Positions 1 to 7,874 of a stretch of 64,000 nt of DNA are shown here, piece after piece. The position numbers and the translations under genes were made by a program. Every line of letters begins with the position of its first letter. The first letter of the stretch is position 1. Origin of the DNA: Pseudomonas salomonii (lineage in GTDB: Bacteria > Pseudomonadota > Gammaproteobacteria > Pseudomonadales > Pseudomonadaceae); the NCBI RefSeq assembly GCF_900107155.1, contig NZ_FNOX01000012.1, positions 180,035 to 244,034 on the forward strand, written 5' to 3'. The notes beneath the pieces are model-generated. The model had not been told where the DNA came from, ran no database searches, and was given only the letters and a program-made list of their open reading frames with translations.

Positions 1-495
1 GCAGCGGTCGCCGACCCGCGCAATATCACCCTCGAAAGCCTCGACCTGGCGTACTGGAACCGCGTACTGGCGGTAAACCTCAGCGGGCCGATGCTGCTGG
101 CCAAGCACTGCGCGCCGTACCTGCGTGCCCATGGCGGCGCGATCGTCAACCTGGCCTCGACCCGCGCGCGTCAATCGGAGCCCGACACCGAGGCCTACGC
201 GGCGAGCAAGGGCGGACTGCTGGCCCTGACGCATGCCTTGGCCATGAGTCTTGGGCCGGAGGTGCGGGTCAATGCCGTCAGCCCTGGCTGGATCGATGCG
301 CGTGACCCTGCGGCGCGGCGTGCCGAGCCTTTGACCGATGCCGATCATGCCCAGCATCCGGCGGGCAGGGTGGGCACGGTTGAGGACGTGGCGGCGATGG
401 TGGCGTGGCTGCTGTCGCGTCAGGCGGGGTTTGTCACCGGGCAAGAGTTTGTGGTCGACGGCGGCATGAGCAAGAAGATGATTTACAGCGAGTAG
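1..495 (+). CDS. SDR family oxidoreductase, C-terminal part (5' end outside window)
   Basis: The reading frame is open from base 1 and ends at a TAG, so the N-terminal NAD(P)-binding part lies before the window. The visible part has the classical short-chain dehydrogenase layout: the VNLSGPM stretch, the catalytic serine in NLAST, the catalytic YAASK pair (Tyr and Lys three residues apart), the NAVSPGW loop and the C-terminal TGQEFVVDGG segment. It is a cytosolic NAD(P)H-dependent oxidoreductase; the substrate cannot be told from this part. It is followed by a tRNA group with its own promoter. Family assignment is firm, function is open. Confidence 0.9.
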   Translation, partial: AAVADPRNITLESLDLAYWNRVLAVNLSGPMLLAKHCAPYLRAHGGAIVNLASTRARQSEPDTEAYAASKGGLLALTHALAMSLGPEVRVNAVSPGWIDARDPAARRAEPLTDADHAQHPAGRVGTVEDVAAMVAWLLSRQAGFVTGQEFVVDGGMSKKMIYSE

Positions 496-552
496 GGCGG
501 GTAGCCGTCTTGAAGCAATTTTGTCTTTTTCAGAAAAACTTCAAGCGGGCTA

Positions 553-581
553 TTGACTTAGGTCCGCTACCTGCGTAAATT
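553..581 (+). promoter_or_regulatory. Sigma70 promoter of the Val-Asp-Asp tRNA group
   Basis: TTGACT (553-558) and TAAATT (576-581) are separated by 17 bases. A GC-rich discriminator (TCGCGGCC) follows, as is usual for growth-rate-controlled stable RNA genes. The first tRNA begins 21 bases after the -10 box. Confidence 0.7.
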
Positions 582-602
582 TCGCGGCCTCAACGAAGCA
601 AA

Positions 603-678
603 GGGTGATTAGCTCAGCTGGGAGAGCATCTGCCTTACAAGCAGAGGGTCGGCGGTTCGATCCCGTCATCACCCACCA
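603..678 (+). tRNA. tRNA-Val (anticodon TAC)
   Basis: 76 nt including encoded CCA. The acceptor arms GGGTGAT and ATCACCC pair fully. The anticodon loop centred on CTTACAA gives TAC. The D-loop (AGCTCAGCTGGGAGAGC) and T-arm (GGTTCGATCC) are standard. Confidence 0.95.
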
Positions 679-733
679 CTTCTTGAGAGTTTTGCCTTCG
701 GGCAAGACGCAACGTTAAAGGTTGCACCGACGC

Positions 734-810
734 GCAGCGGTAGTTCAGTCGGTTAGAATACCGGCCTGTCACGCCGGGGGTCGCGGGTTCGAGTCCCGTC
801 CGCTGCGCCA
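734..810 (+). tRNA. tRNA-Asp (anticodon GTC), copy 1
   Basis: 77 nt including encoded CCA. The acceptor arms GCAGCGG and CCGCTGC pair fully. The anticodon loop CTGTCAC gives GTC. The sequence appears identical to the copy at 916-992. Confidence 0.95.
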
Positions 811-915
811 TATTTTCCAGGTCCGATTTGTCGGGTTTGAGATTGAACAGCTTGGGCTGATCAGTCAGATGTTCAAAGACGGTTGAGCGTTCAGGCTCAA
901 CTGGTCAAGCGATAC

Positions 916-992
916 GCAGCGGTAGTTCAGTCGGTTAGAATACCGGCCTGTCACGCCGGGGGTCGCGGGTTCGAGTCCCGTCCGCTGCGCCA
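916..992 (+). tRNA. tRNA-Asp (anticodon GTC), copy 2
   Basis: 77 nt including encoded CCA. It reads the same as the copy at 734-810; the spacer between them is unrelated, so this is a tandem gene duplication in one transcript. Confidence 0.95.
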
Positions 993-1066
993 TATCTGTT
1001 TCAAGGCCCACTGAACGCCTTGGAACACAAAGCAAGCGTTAAGCTGCTTTGATCCGATAGCAAACA

Positions 1067-1092
1067 CCCTGGTCGAAAGACCGGGGTTTTTT
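1067..1092 (+). terminator. Intrinsic terminator of the tRNA group
   Basis: CCCTGGTC, loop GAAA, GACCGGGG, then TTTTTT. This is a strong GC stem with a tetraloop and T-run, placed after the second tRNA-Asp. Confidence 0.85.
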
Positions 1093-1113
1093 GTGTCTGC
1101 GATTTGGCTTTAT

Positions 1114-1140
1114 GTGGGAGCGGCGCACCGCCGCTCCCAC
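1114..1140. repeat. REP-like palindrome between convergent transcripts
   Basis: GTGGGAGCGG, a short centre, then CCGCTCCCAC: a 10-bp perfect inverted repeat. Palindromes built on GTGGGAGCGG are a common dispersed intergenic repeat in Pseudomonas. It lies 12 bases past the stop of the leftward oxidase gene and may serve as its 3' hairpin. Confidence 0.6.
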
Positions 1141-1152
1141 AGTTGGATTGCC

Positions 1153-2436
1153 TCAGAACCCCAACTTATCCCGCAGCCCGTAATACCACGCGCCCAGCGC
1201 CGCAAACGGTGTGCGCAACAGTTGCCCACCGGGGAAGGGGTAATGCGGCAGGTCGGCAAACGCATCAAAACGCTCTGCCTGGCCTCTCAACGCCTCTGCC
1301 AGCACCTTGCCAGCCAGGTGCGTGTAGGTCACGCCGTGGCCACTGCAGCCCTGGGAATAATAGATGTTGTCGCCCAGGCGACCCACCTGTGGCAGGCGCG
1401 ACAGGGTCAGCAGGAAGTTACCGGTCCAGGCGTAGTCAATCTTCACATCTTTGAGCTGCGGGAAGGCCTTGAGCATCTTCGGGCGGATGATCGCTTCGAT
1501 GTTGGCCGGGTCGCGTGCGCCATACACCACGCCGCCGCCGAAGATCAGGCGCTTGTCACTGGTGAGGCGGTAGTAGTCCAGCAAGTAGTTGCAGTCCTCG
1601 ACGCAGTAATCCTGCGGCAGCAAGGTCTTGGCCAGTTCATCGCCCAGCGGCGCGGTGGTGATGACCTGGGTGCCGCACGGCATCGACTTGGCCGCCAGCT
1701 CCGGCACCAGATTGCCCAGGTAGGCATTGCCCGCCACGATGATGAACTTGGCCCTGACCTTGCCCTCGGCGGTGTGCACCACCGGGTTGGCGCCGCGCTC
1801 GATGCGCACCGCCGCCGATTGCTCGTAAATCGTGCCGCCCAGGGATTCCACCGCCGCGGCTTCGCCCAGTGCCAGGTTGAGCGGGTGAATGTGCCCGCCG
1901 CTCATGTCCAGCAGGCCGCCGACATAGTTGTCACAGGCCACCACTTCGCGGATACGGCGCTCATCCAGCAGCTCAAGCTGCGTATGGCCGTAGCGCTCCC
2001 ACAGGCGCTGCTGCGACTCCAGGTGGCCCATGTGCTTGCTGTTGAGTGCAGCGAACACGCCGCCGTCCTTCAAGTCGCACTGGATCTGGTACTTGGTCAC
2101 GCGCTCACGAATGATCCTGCCGCCCTCAAACGCCATCTGCCCCAACAGTTGCGCCTGCTTGGGGCCAACGCTGCGTTCGATCACGTCGATGTCGCGGCTA
2201 TAGCTGTTGACGATCTGCCCGCCATTACGGCCCGAGGCGCCAAACCCGACCTTGGCGGCTTCCAGTACCGTTACGCGAAAACCGTTCTCCAGCAGAAACA
2301 GCGCGCTGGACAGGCCGGTGTAACCGGCGCCAATCACGCACACATCGGTTTCGACTTCACCTTGCAGCACCGGGCGTGGCGGAGCCGCATTCGCGGACGC
2401 GGCGTAATACGACTGGGGGTAGGGGGTGTTCGCCAT
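1153..2436 (-). CDS. FAD-dependent amine oxidase, gamma-glutamylputrescine oxidase (PuuB/PauB) type
   Basis: 427 residues, the normal length for DAO-family flavoproteins. The N-terminal dinucleotide-binding motif VCVIGAGYTGLSSA lies near residues 33-46, and GASGRNGG, which contacts the FAD in PuuB-like enzymes, near 67-74. The C-terminal GCSGHGVT segment closes the flavin site. Enzymes of this type oxidise gamma-glutamyl-polyamines in the cytosol, releasing ammonia and hydrogen peroxide. No other polyamine genes are adjacent, so the substrate is inferred from overall resemblance only; a related secondary-amine oxidase is possible. The start ATG has a short AGGTTCC leader, no strong ribosome site. 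Confidence 0.8.
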   Translation of the reverse strand: MANTPYPQSYYAASANAAPPRPVLQGEVETDVCVIGAGYTGLSSALFLLENGFRVTVLEAAKVGFGASGRNGGQIVNSYSRDIDVIERSVGPKQAQLLGQMAFEGGRIIRERVTKYQIQCDLKDGGVFAALNSKHMGHLESQQRLWERYGHTQLELLDERRIREVVACDNYVGGLLDMSGGHIHPLNLALGEAAAVESLGGTIYEQSAAVRIERGANPVVHTAEGKVRAKFIIVAGNAYLGNLVPELAAKSMPCGTQVITTAPLGDELAKTLLPQDYCVEDCNYLLDYYRLTSDKRLIFGGGVVYGARDPANIEAIIRPKMLKAFPQLKDVKIDYAWTGNFLLTLSRLPQVGRLGDNIYYSQGCSGHGVTYTHLAGKVLAEALRGQAERFDAFADLPHYPFPGGQLLRTPFAALGAWYYGLRDKLGF

Positions 2437-2579
2437 CCTGGAACCTCTGTTTTATATTTTTTACGAGTGCGCCGATCCTACCTGAGTTGAAAATTGCCTG
2501 CCAGCCATCCAAAAATCCCAGGCATGCCTTTCACAAATAAAAAATTTGCATATTCATAGGGTTAGCTGCAAAAAAGAGG

Positions 2580-2607
2580 TTGACACACCTTCGGAATTCC
2601 GTAGAAT
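2580..2607 (+). promoter_or_regulatory. Sigma70 promoter of tRNA-Val(GAC)
   Basis: A consensus TTGACA (2580-2585) and TAGAAT (2602-2607) with a 16-base spacer, then the GC-rich discriminator GCCGCC. The tRNA begins 13 bases later. Confidence 0.8.
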
Positions 2608-2620
2608 GCCGCCTCACAGC

Positions 2621-2697
2621 AGGCACGTAGCTCAGTTGGTTAGAGCACCACCTTGACATGGTGGGGGTCGTTGGTTCGAGTCCAATCGCGCCTACCA
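2621..2697 (+). tRNA. tRNA-Val (anticodon GAC)
   Basis: 77 nt with encoded CCA. The anticodon loop CTTGACATG gives GAC. The acceptor arms AGGCACG and CGCGCCT pair except for one A-C opposition at the fifth pair, which is unusual but leaves the tRNA shape intact. Confidence 0.92.
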
Positions 2698-2728
2698 AAC
2701 AAAATCCGCTCTGCTGGGCGGTCTGGAA

Positions 2729-2756
2729 GGGCTCACCGAAAGGTGAGCCCTTTTTT
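2729..2756 (+). terminator. Intrinsic terminator after tRNA-Val
   Basis: GGGCTCACC, loop GAAA, GGTGAGCCC, followed by TTTTTT: a 9-bp perfect stem. Confidence 0.9.
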
Positions 2757-2825
2757 GTTGTCTGCGATTTGTAAAACTCCCTTCTCAGCACTCGCGCCGC
2801 CATCGTTAAGCGTTTACCCGTCGTG

Positions 2826-3230
2826 TTACTGCTCTTCTGCACGCTTATCGAAGGCATCCTGGGCGTTCTTGACCGCGTCAGAATACTGGAGCGTCCACCT
2901 GTACAACGCACGAAATGGCTCCTCCAGCGTATGCCCCAGGTCGGTAACGCTGTATTCGACGGCCACCTGAGAGGAAGGAATGACCCGGCGCGACAAAATG
3001 CCATTACGCTCCAGGCGACGCAGGCTTTGCGTGAGCGCTTTTTGCGTTATGCCATCGAGTCGACGTTTGATTTCGTTGAAGCGCAGCGGGCTTTTACACA
3101 GCGTTGCCAGTATCAATACGGACCACTTGTCCGCGATCTGATCGAGCAATACCCGGCTTGAGCAATCAGCGGCGTAGACGACGGGAGAGCTCCGGTTTTG
3201 TTCCAGCGCCTGAATACCTTGTTCCTGCAT
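2826..3230 (-). CDS. HxlR-type winged-helix transcriptional regulator
   Basis: 134 residues from the ATG at 3230, which has an AGGAAA ribosome site; a longer in-frame start exists but lacks one. The protein has the HxlR layout: a cysteine just before the first helix (ADCSSRVLLDQIADKWS), then FNEIKRRLDGITQKALTQSLRRLERNG as the winged helix-turn-helix, and a wing ending VEYSVTDLG. HxlR proteins are small DNA-binding sensors, often of electrophiles or oxidants. It is divergent from the ene-reductase gene 100 bases away, so it very likely controls that gene, as is common for this pair. Confidence 0.88.
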   Translation of the reverse strand: MQEQGIQALEQNRSSPVVYAADCSSRVLLDQIADKWSVLILATLCKSPLRFNEIKRRLDGITQKALTQSLRRLERNGILSRRVIPSSQVAVEYSVTDLGHTLEEPFRALYRWTLQYSDAVKNAQDAFDKRAEEQ

Positions 3231-3330
3231 GTGGTTTCCTCGCGTAAACCTGAGCACTTATAAGTGCCTTATTGATATTAGGTATACATCTTATACCATC
3301 AGATCTCCTTTTCGCTCGGAGCATCTTTCC

Positions 3331-4452
3331 ATGAGTTCTACCCAGCTCGACTCTCTGTTTCAGCCGTTCACGATCAAGTCTTTGAGCCTGAAGAATCGAA
3401 TTGTAATGGCCCCTATGACGCGGGCTTTCGCCAAGGGCGGTGTGCCTGACGAGCAAATTGCCGCCTATTACCGCAAGCGCGCGGAAAACCAGGTCGGGTT
3501 GATTCTGTCTGAGGGGACCGTCGTGGATCGTCCTGGCGCGCGTAACATGTCGGGGATTCCGTTTTTCCATGGCGATGAATCACTCGCCGGCTGGAAGGCA
3601 GTCATCGACAGTGTTCACAGTGCCGGTGGCAAAATGGGGCCGCAGATTTGGCACGTAGGGGCTGCGCCCAGTTTCCAGGAAGACTGGGCACCCGCCGGTG
3701 GGTTTGAGAGCCCGTCCGGGCTTGCCGGCCCGCAGAAACCATTGGGGCAGGCCATGAATGATGAGGCGATTGCCGACACCATTGCGGCGTTCGCCAAGGC
3801 CGCCGCTGATTCCAAGCGACTGGGTTTTGATACGGTCGAAATACATGGGGCCCACGGATACCTGTTGGACCAGTTTTTCTGGCCGGGTACGAACGAACGC
3901 GCCGACCGTTTCAATGGCGTAACGATCAAGGAGCGCTCACGGTTCGCAGCGGAAGTGGTCAAGGCCATTCGCGCAGCCGTAGGCCCGGATTTCCCGGTGA
4001 TTCTGCGTCTGAGTCAGTGGAAGCAGCAGGATTACAGCGCCCGTTTGGCGACAACCCCTGAAAGCATGTCCGATTGGCTGGTGCCGCTGGTGGAAGCCGG
4101 CGCGGACGTTTTGCATTGCTCTCAACGGCGCTTCTGGGAAGCCGAATTTCCGGAACTGGACGGCGAACAGGGTTTGAATTTTGCGGGCTGGGCCAAAAAG
4201 CTGACGGGCGCTGCGACTATCAGTGTCGGCTCTGTGGGCTTGTCCGGCGACTTCCTCGGCGCCTTCAGCGGCGAAAGTTCCCAACCGGCAGCGATCGACA
4301 ATTTGGTAAAGCGATTGGAGAACGAGGAGTTTGACTTGATCGCTGTCGGACGGGCACTGCTGAGTGACGCGCAGTGGGTAAGGAAAATCCGATCGGGTAA
4401 CTCGGCCGACTTGAAGCCTTTTGACGTAAAAGACTTGGCCGAGCTGGCCTGA
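3331..4452 (+). CDS. Old Yellow Enzyme family FMN ene-reductase
   Basis: 373 residues from the ATG at 3331; the frame is open upstream but conservation begins at this Met, where LFQPFTIKSLSLKNRIVMAPMTR is the standard OYE start. EIHGAHGYLLDQFFWPGTN holds the catalytic His/His pair that binds the substrate carbonyl, and VGRALLSDAQW is the C-terminal FMN phosphate site. Such enzymes reduce activated C=C bonds of enals, enones and nitro compounds with NAD(P)H in the cytosol. Divergence from an HxlR regulator suggests induction by reactive electrophiles. A terminator follows. The specific substrate is unknown. Confidence 0.9.
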   Translation: MSSTQLDSLFQPFTIKSLSLKNRIVMAPMTRAFAKGGVPDEQIAAYYRKRAENQVGLILSEGTVVDRPGARNMSGIPFFHGDESLAGWKAVIDSVHSAGGKMGPQIWHVGAAPSFQEDWAPAGGFESPSGLAGPQKPLGQAMNDEAIADTIAAFAKAAADSKRLGFDTVEIHGAHGYLLDQFFWPGTNERADRFNGVTIKERSRFAAEVVKAIRAAVGPDFPVILRLSQWKQQDYSARLATTPESMSDWLVPLVEAGADVLHCSQRRFWEAEFPELDGEQGLNFAGWAKKLTGAATISVGSVGLSGDFLGAFSGESSQPAAIDNLVKRLENEEFDLIAVGRALLSDAQWVRKIRSGNSADLKPFDVKDLAELA

Positions 4453-4494
4453 GTTTCGCATCTGCGGCACGTGCAAAACCTTGAGTGTTGAAGG

Positions 4495-4521
4495 GCTCAC
4501 CGAACGGTGGGCTCTTTTTTT
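4495..4521 (+). terminator. Intrinsic terminator of the ene-reductase gene
   Basis: GCTCACCG, loop AA, CGGTGGGC, then TC and a run of eight T. One G-U pair in the stem. Confidence 0.8.
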
Positions 4522-4887
4522 GGGCTGGAATTTTGGCAATACCTGCCCGGACCGCTTGGCGGGTTACTGCGTTGAAACGTGGATTAACAGAAAAGCGTCG
4601 CCACCGATAACAGGCAGATAATCTGTGCAAACATCTGGCAGCGTATCTCACCATTTGTTGTCGCCATACTTTGTTGTCCGGCGTACATAGCGTTTGCCTC
4701 CGTCGGTACTACTGCGCCGTATCGCGCAGCACCCTGCTGAGTATAGGTATGGAACGAGATCCATGCTGTGGAGCCGACTTAAGGTTATTGAGCGCCGCTG
4801 GGTTAATGAATCTGGCGCAGTTCCACCCAGGTTTGCCGCGCCCAAGGCATACTAAGCGGCGATTGAGTTCAACCCAGGGAGTCTGTG
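4522..4887. other. Intergenic stretch, nothing recognised
   Basis: Read on both strands, this stretch gives only short reading frames without ribosome sites and no repeat or RNA gene. It should contain the promoter of the following acetyltransferase gene, but no clear -35/-10 pair stands out. Confidence 0.5.
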
Positions 4888-5313
4888 ATGGCATTGGCAA
4901 TGGAAGTATCGTTCGACGTGACGGCGCAGGAGCGTGAGGCCATCCTCAAGCCGCTGAGGGCTTACAACCGCAGCCACACCGGCAAGATGCCGTCCGAAAC
5001 AGTCGGCATTCTGCTGCGTGATCCCGCTTCTCAAGAGGTGGTCGGCGGTCTTTACGGCGAGATTTCCTTTGGATGGTTGTTCATTGAGCTCTTGAGCATT
5101 CCCGACCAGATGCGCACCCAAGGTACGGGCACACGATTGATGCGTGCGGCGGAGGACTTGGCCCGTGAGCGCGGATGCGAGGGCATCTGGCTGGACACTT
5201 TCAGCTTCCAGGCGCCCGGGTTTTATCGCAAGCAGGGCTTCACTGAGTTTGGCCACATTGCCGATTTCCCGCCGGGCCATAAACGCCATTTTTTCCACAA
5301 GCGCTTGAGCTGA
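4888..5313 (+). CDS. GNAT family N-acetyltransferase
   Basis: 141 residues from the ATG at 4888, with GGGAG seven bases upstream. The acetyl-CoA loop is QMRTQGTGTRLMRAAE (about residues 72-87), matching the Q/RxxGxG/A pattern, preceded by the beta strand LFIELLSIPD and followed by GCEGIWLDTFSFQAPGFYRKQGFTEFG, the usual GNAT closing strands. It transfers an acetyl group from acetyl-CoA to an amine in the cytosol; the target cannot be read from the sequence. It stands alone, with 242 bases to the next gene on the same strand. Confidence 0.88.
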   Translation: MALAMEVSFDVTAQEREAILKPLRAYNRSHTGKMPSETVGILLRDPASQEVVGGLYGEISFGWLFIELLSIPDQMRTQGTGTRLMRAAEDLARERGCEGIWLDTFSFQAPGFYRKQGFTEFGHIADFPPGHKRHFFHKRLS

Positions 5314-5555
5314 ACGCCCGCAAAGCGCCGGGCCATCCGGCGCCAATCACCGACAAAATTTATTGGTTTGCAGCAACAATTTTTCTTGTTGGACACCTCC
5401 CGCCCCCAAGCAGCACAGTTGCCGCCACTGACGCTCGACCTTCCAGGTCAACAATAAAAAACCACGTCGGGCTGCACGCCACTTTCATGCTGTGAACCCT
5501 TTGTTCACATCCTGCCGTCATGGCGCCGCAGCGCGCATTCTAGGACTTTATCGTC

Positions 5556-6272
5556 ATGCAAACTGTTGTGAACCTATGGCCGTTGATCGGCGTACTTGTC
5601 ATCGTGGTTGGCTTCGTCCTGCGCTTCAATCCGTTGCTGGTGGTGACCGCAGCCGCCATCGCCACCGGGCTTGCCGCCCACTTCCCGCTGGAAAAAATCC
5701 TCGCCAGCATGGGCGAAGGTTTCCTTCAGACCCGCGCCCTGCAATTGATCCTGTTGCTGCCCCTGGCCGTCATTGGCCTGCTGGAGCGCCATGGCCTGCG
5801 CCTGCATGCGCAGAACTGGATCGCCCGCTTCGAGCGCGCCACGGTGGGGCGCTTGTTGATCATGTATCTATTTGTGCGCGAGTCCACGGCAGCCATGGGC
5901 CTCACCAGCCTGGGCGGGCATCCGCAGATGGTGCGCCCGTTGTTGGCGCCGATGGCTGAGGGCGCCGCGGAAAAACGCTACGGCAAGCTGCCGGACAAGG
6001 TGCGCCACAAGGTGTTGGCGATGTGTGCGGCGACCGACAACGTCGGGCTGTTTTTCGGCGAAGACATTTTTGTCGCCTTTGGTGCGATTGCGCTGATGCA
6101 CACCTTCCTGCTCGGTTCGGGAATTGATGTGGAGCCTTTACACATTGCGGTATGGGGCATTCCGACGGCGATTTGTGCGTTTATCATCCACGCGATTCGT
6201 CTGCATCGATTTGACCGCAGGCTGACTCGCGAGATGTCACCCGCGGCTGCTCCGATGGAGGCTGCGCAATGA
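5556..6272 (+). CDS. DUF969 family membrane protein
   Basis: 238 residues, mostly hydrophobic with about six to seven predicted membrane spans starting at LWPLIGVLVIVVGFVLRF. Distinctive polar turns, GEGFLQTRALQLILLLP and YLFVRESTAAMGLTSLGGHPQMVRP, match the DUF969 family. Such proteins occur with DUF979 proteins and pyroglutamyl peptidase; they are thought to form a two-part permease, perhaps for pyroglutamate or pyroglutamyl peptides, though no transport was demonstrated that I know of. The stop overlaps the next start by 4 bases, so the two are translated together. Confidence 0.85.
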   Translation: MQTVVNLWPLIGVLVIVVGFVLRFNPLLVVTAAAIATGLAAHFPLEKILASMGEGFLQTRALQLILLLPLAVIGLLERHGLRLHAQNWIARFERATVGRLLIMYLFVRESTAAMGLTSLGGHPQMVRPLLAPMAEGAAEKRYGKLPDKVRHKVLAMCAATDNVGLFFGEDIFVAFGAIALMHTFLLGSGIDVEPLHIAVWGIPTAICAFIIHAIRLHRFDRRLTREMSPAAAPMEAAQ

Positions 6273-7210
6273 TCATCTCCATCAATTACCTGTACTGGCT
6301 GGCCGGCATTCTGTTGTTGATTACCGCCGGCATGATTCTGCTGGATCGAACTCATCCCAAACGCTGGTCCAGCGCGGTGTTCTGGCTGTTATTCGCCATT
6401 CCGTTCGTGGTCGGGGAGCGTTTGCCACCGGTGGTTATCGGCGTGGGCGTGGTGATCATGGCCTTGATCGCAGGTTTGGGCGGCGTGGGGCGTGGTACGC
6501 ATGCCCAGTTGCATGACAAGTCTGCCCGCGCCAGTGCCGGTCGGCTTGGCCACAAGCTGTTTATCCCGGCGTTGGCCATTCCGCTGACCACCGTGATTGG
6601 CTCGGTATTGCTCAAGCACACCGAAATCGGCGGTGTGCCGCTGCTGGATCCGAAAAACACTACGTTTGTCTCCCTGGGCATTGGTTGCTTGATCGCCCTC
6701 GGCCTGGCCTGCTGGTTGACCCGCGACACACCGGTGCAAGCCTTGCGCGAGTCCCGGCGCCTGACCGAAGCCTTGGGCTGGGCCATGGTGCTCCCGCAAA
6801 TGCTCGCCATGCTCGGCTTGCTGTTCAATGAGGCCGGGGTCGGCACCGCGGTTGCCCATGTCACCACCACCTACATCAACCTGGATTTCAAGCTGGTGGC
6901 GGTGATGGTGTATGTATTGGGCATGGCGCTGTTTACGGTGATCATGGGCAATGGTTTTGCCGCGTTCCCGGTGATGACCGGCGGTGTCGGCGTGCCGGTG
7001 CTGGTGGGCATCTATGGCGGCAACCCGGCGGCGATTGGCATGTTCTCCGGCTATTGCGGCACGTTGATGACGCCGATGGCGGCCAACTTCAATATTGTCC
7101 CGGCAGCCTTGCTGGAGTTGCCCGACAAGAACGCGGTCATCAAGGCGCAGCTGCCCACGGCACTGATGATGCTGGTGGTCAATATTGTGCTGCTCTACCT
7201 GTTGATGTGA
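6269..7210 (+). CDS. DUF979 family membrane protein
   Basis: 313 residues with about nine hydrophobic spans; it starts in the ATGA overlap with the DUF969 gene. The long polar loop GRGTHAQLHDKSARASAGRL and the segment GNGFAAFPVMTGGVGVPVLV, followed by GYCGTLMTPMAANFNIVPAALLELPD, are family features; the last resembles substrate-path segments of ion-coupled permeases. It is inferred to be the second half of a two-component inner-membrane transporter feeding the peptidase encoded 8 bases downstream. Confidence 0.85.
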   Translation: MIISINYLYWLAGILLLITAGMILLDRTHPKRWSSAVFWLLFAIPFVVGERLPPVVIGVGVVIMALIAGLGGVGRGTHAQLHDKSARASAGRLGHKLFIPALAIPLTTVIGSVLLKHTEIGGVPLLDPKNTTFVSLGIGCLIALGLACWLTRDTPVQALRESRRLTEALGWAMVLPQMLAMLGLLFNEAGVGTAVAHVTTTYINLDFKLVAVMVYVLGMALFTVIMGNGFAAFPVMTGGVGVPVLVGIYGGNPAAIGMFSGYCGTLMTPMAANFNIVPAALLELPDKNAVIKAQLPTALMMLVVNIVLLYLLM

Positions 7211-7217
7211 GGCGAGG

Positions 7218-7859
7218 ATGCAAACGTTACTGTTGATGGGCTTCGAGCCCTTTGATCAAGACCCGGTCAACCCGTCCTGGGAGGCCGTGCGCCAGTTGGA
7301 TGGGATGCTATTGGGTGAGGGTGTGCAGATTGTTGCGCGCCGACTGCCTTGTGCATTTGCCTTGGTGGAGGAGTGCCTGGCTGAGTGGATCACCCAATTG
7401 CGCCCGGCGATGGTGATCGCCACGGGGCTTGGGCCTGGGCGCGACAGCATTTCCATGGAGCGGGTGGCGATCAACGTTAACGACGCGCGCATCCCTGACA
7501 ACCTGGGTGCGCAACCCGTCGATACGCCGGTGGTGGTCGATGGGCCGGCCGCGTACTTCAGCACATTGCCGATCAAGGCCATGGTCAAGGCGCTGCGCGA
7601 GGCCGGTGTGCCTGCGGCGGTTTCGCAGACGGCGGGCACTTTTGTGTGCAATCAGGTGTTTTATCTGTTGCAGCATGCGCTGGCCGGCACGGGCGTGCGC
7701 AGTGGCTTCATCCATGTGCCGAACCTGCCGGAGCAGGTGGTGGGAACCGGGCTGGCATCGATGCCATTGGTGACAACGGTTGAAGGCCTGCGCCTGGCGG
7801 TGCAGGTGGCATGGAGCACACAGGTGGATGTGGTGCAGGCCGGTGGCCAGGTCAGTTGA
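7218..7859 (+). CDS. pcp: Pyroglutamyl-peptidase I (pyrrolidone-carboxylate peptidase)
   Basis: 213 residues, the usual length of this C15 cysteine peptidase. The catalytic triad is visible: Glu81 in SMERVAINV, Cys144 in GTFVCNQVFY and His166 in FIHVPNLPEQ. The N-terminal LLMGFEPFDQDPVNPSWEAV is the family signature. The cytosolic enzyme removes N-terminal pyroglutamate from peptides. The start has a GAGG site only 8 bases after the DUF979 stop, so the three genes form one operon: probable uptake followed by hydrolysis. Confidence 0.95.
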   Translation: MQTLLLMGFEPFDQDPVNPSWEAVRQLDGMLLGEGVQIVARRLPCAFALVEECLAEWITQLRPAMVIATGLGPGRDSISMERVAINVNDARIPDNLGAQPVDTPVVVDGPAAYFSTLPIKAMVKALREAGVPAAVSQTAGTFVCNQVFYLLQHALAGTGVRSGFIHVPNLPEQVVGTGLASMPLVTTVEGLRLAVQVAWSTQVDVVQAGGQVS

Positions 7860-7874
7860 CCCGGCTCGCGGTGT

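Noticed and set aside
1093..2490. Long plus-strand frame of 465 codons over the oxidase gene
   Set aside because: It is the mirror of the FAD oxidase gene in GC-rich DNA; no ribosome site or domain, while the minus-strand protein is a complete flavoprotein.
2531..3004. Minus-strand frame of 157 codons
   Set aside because: It runs through tRNA-Val(GAC) and its terminator in antisense; the GAIGLEPTT-like part is what an antisense tRNA gives.
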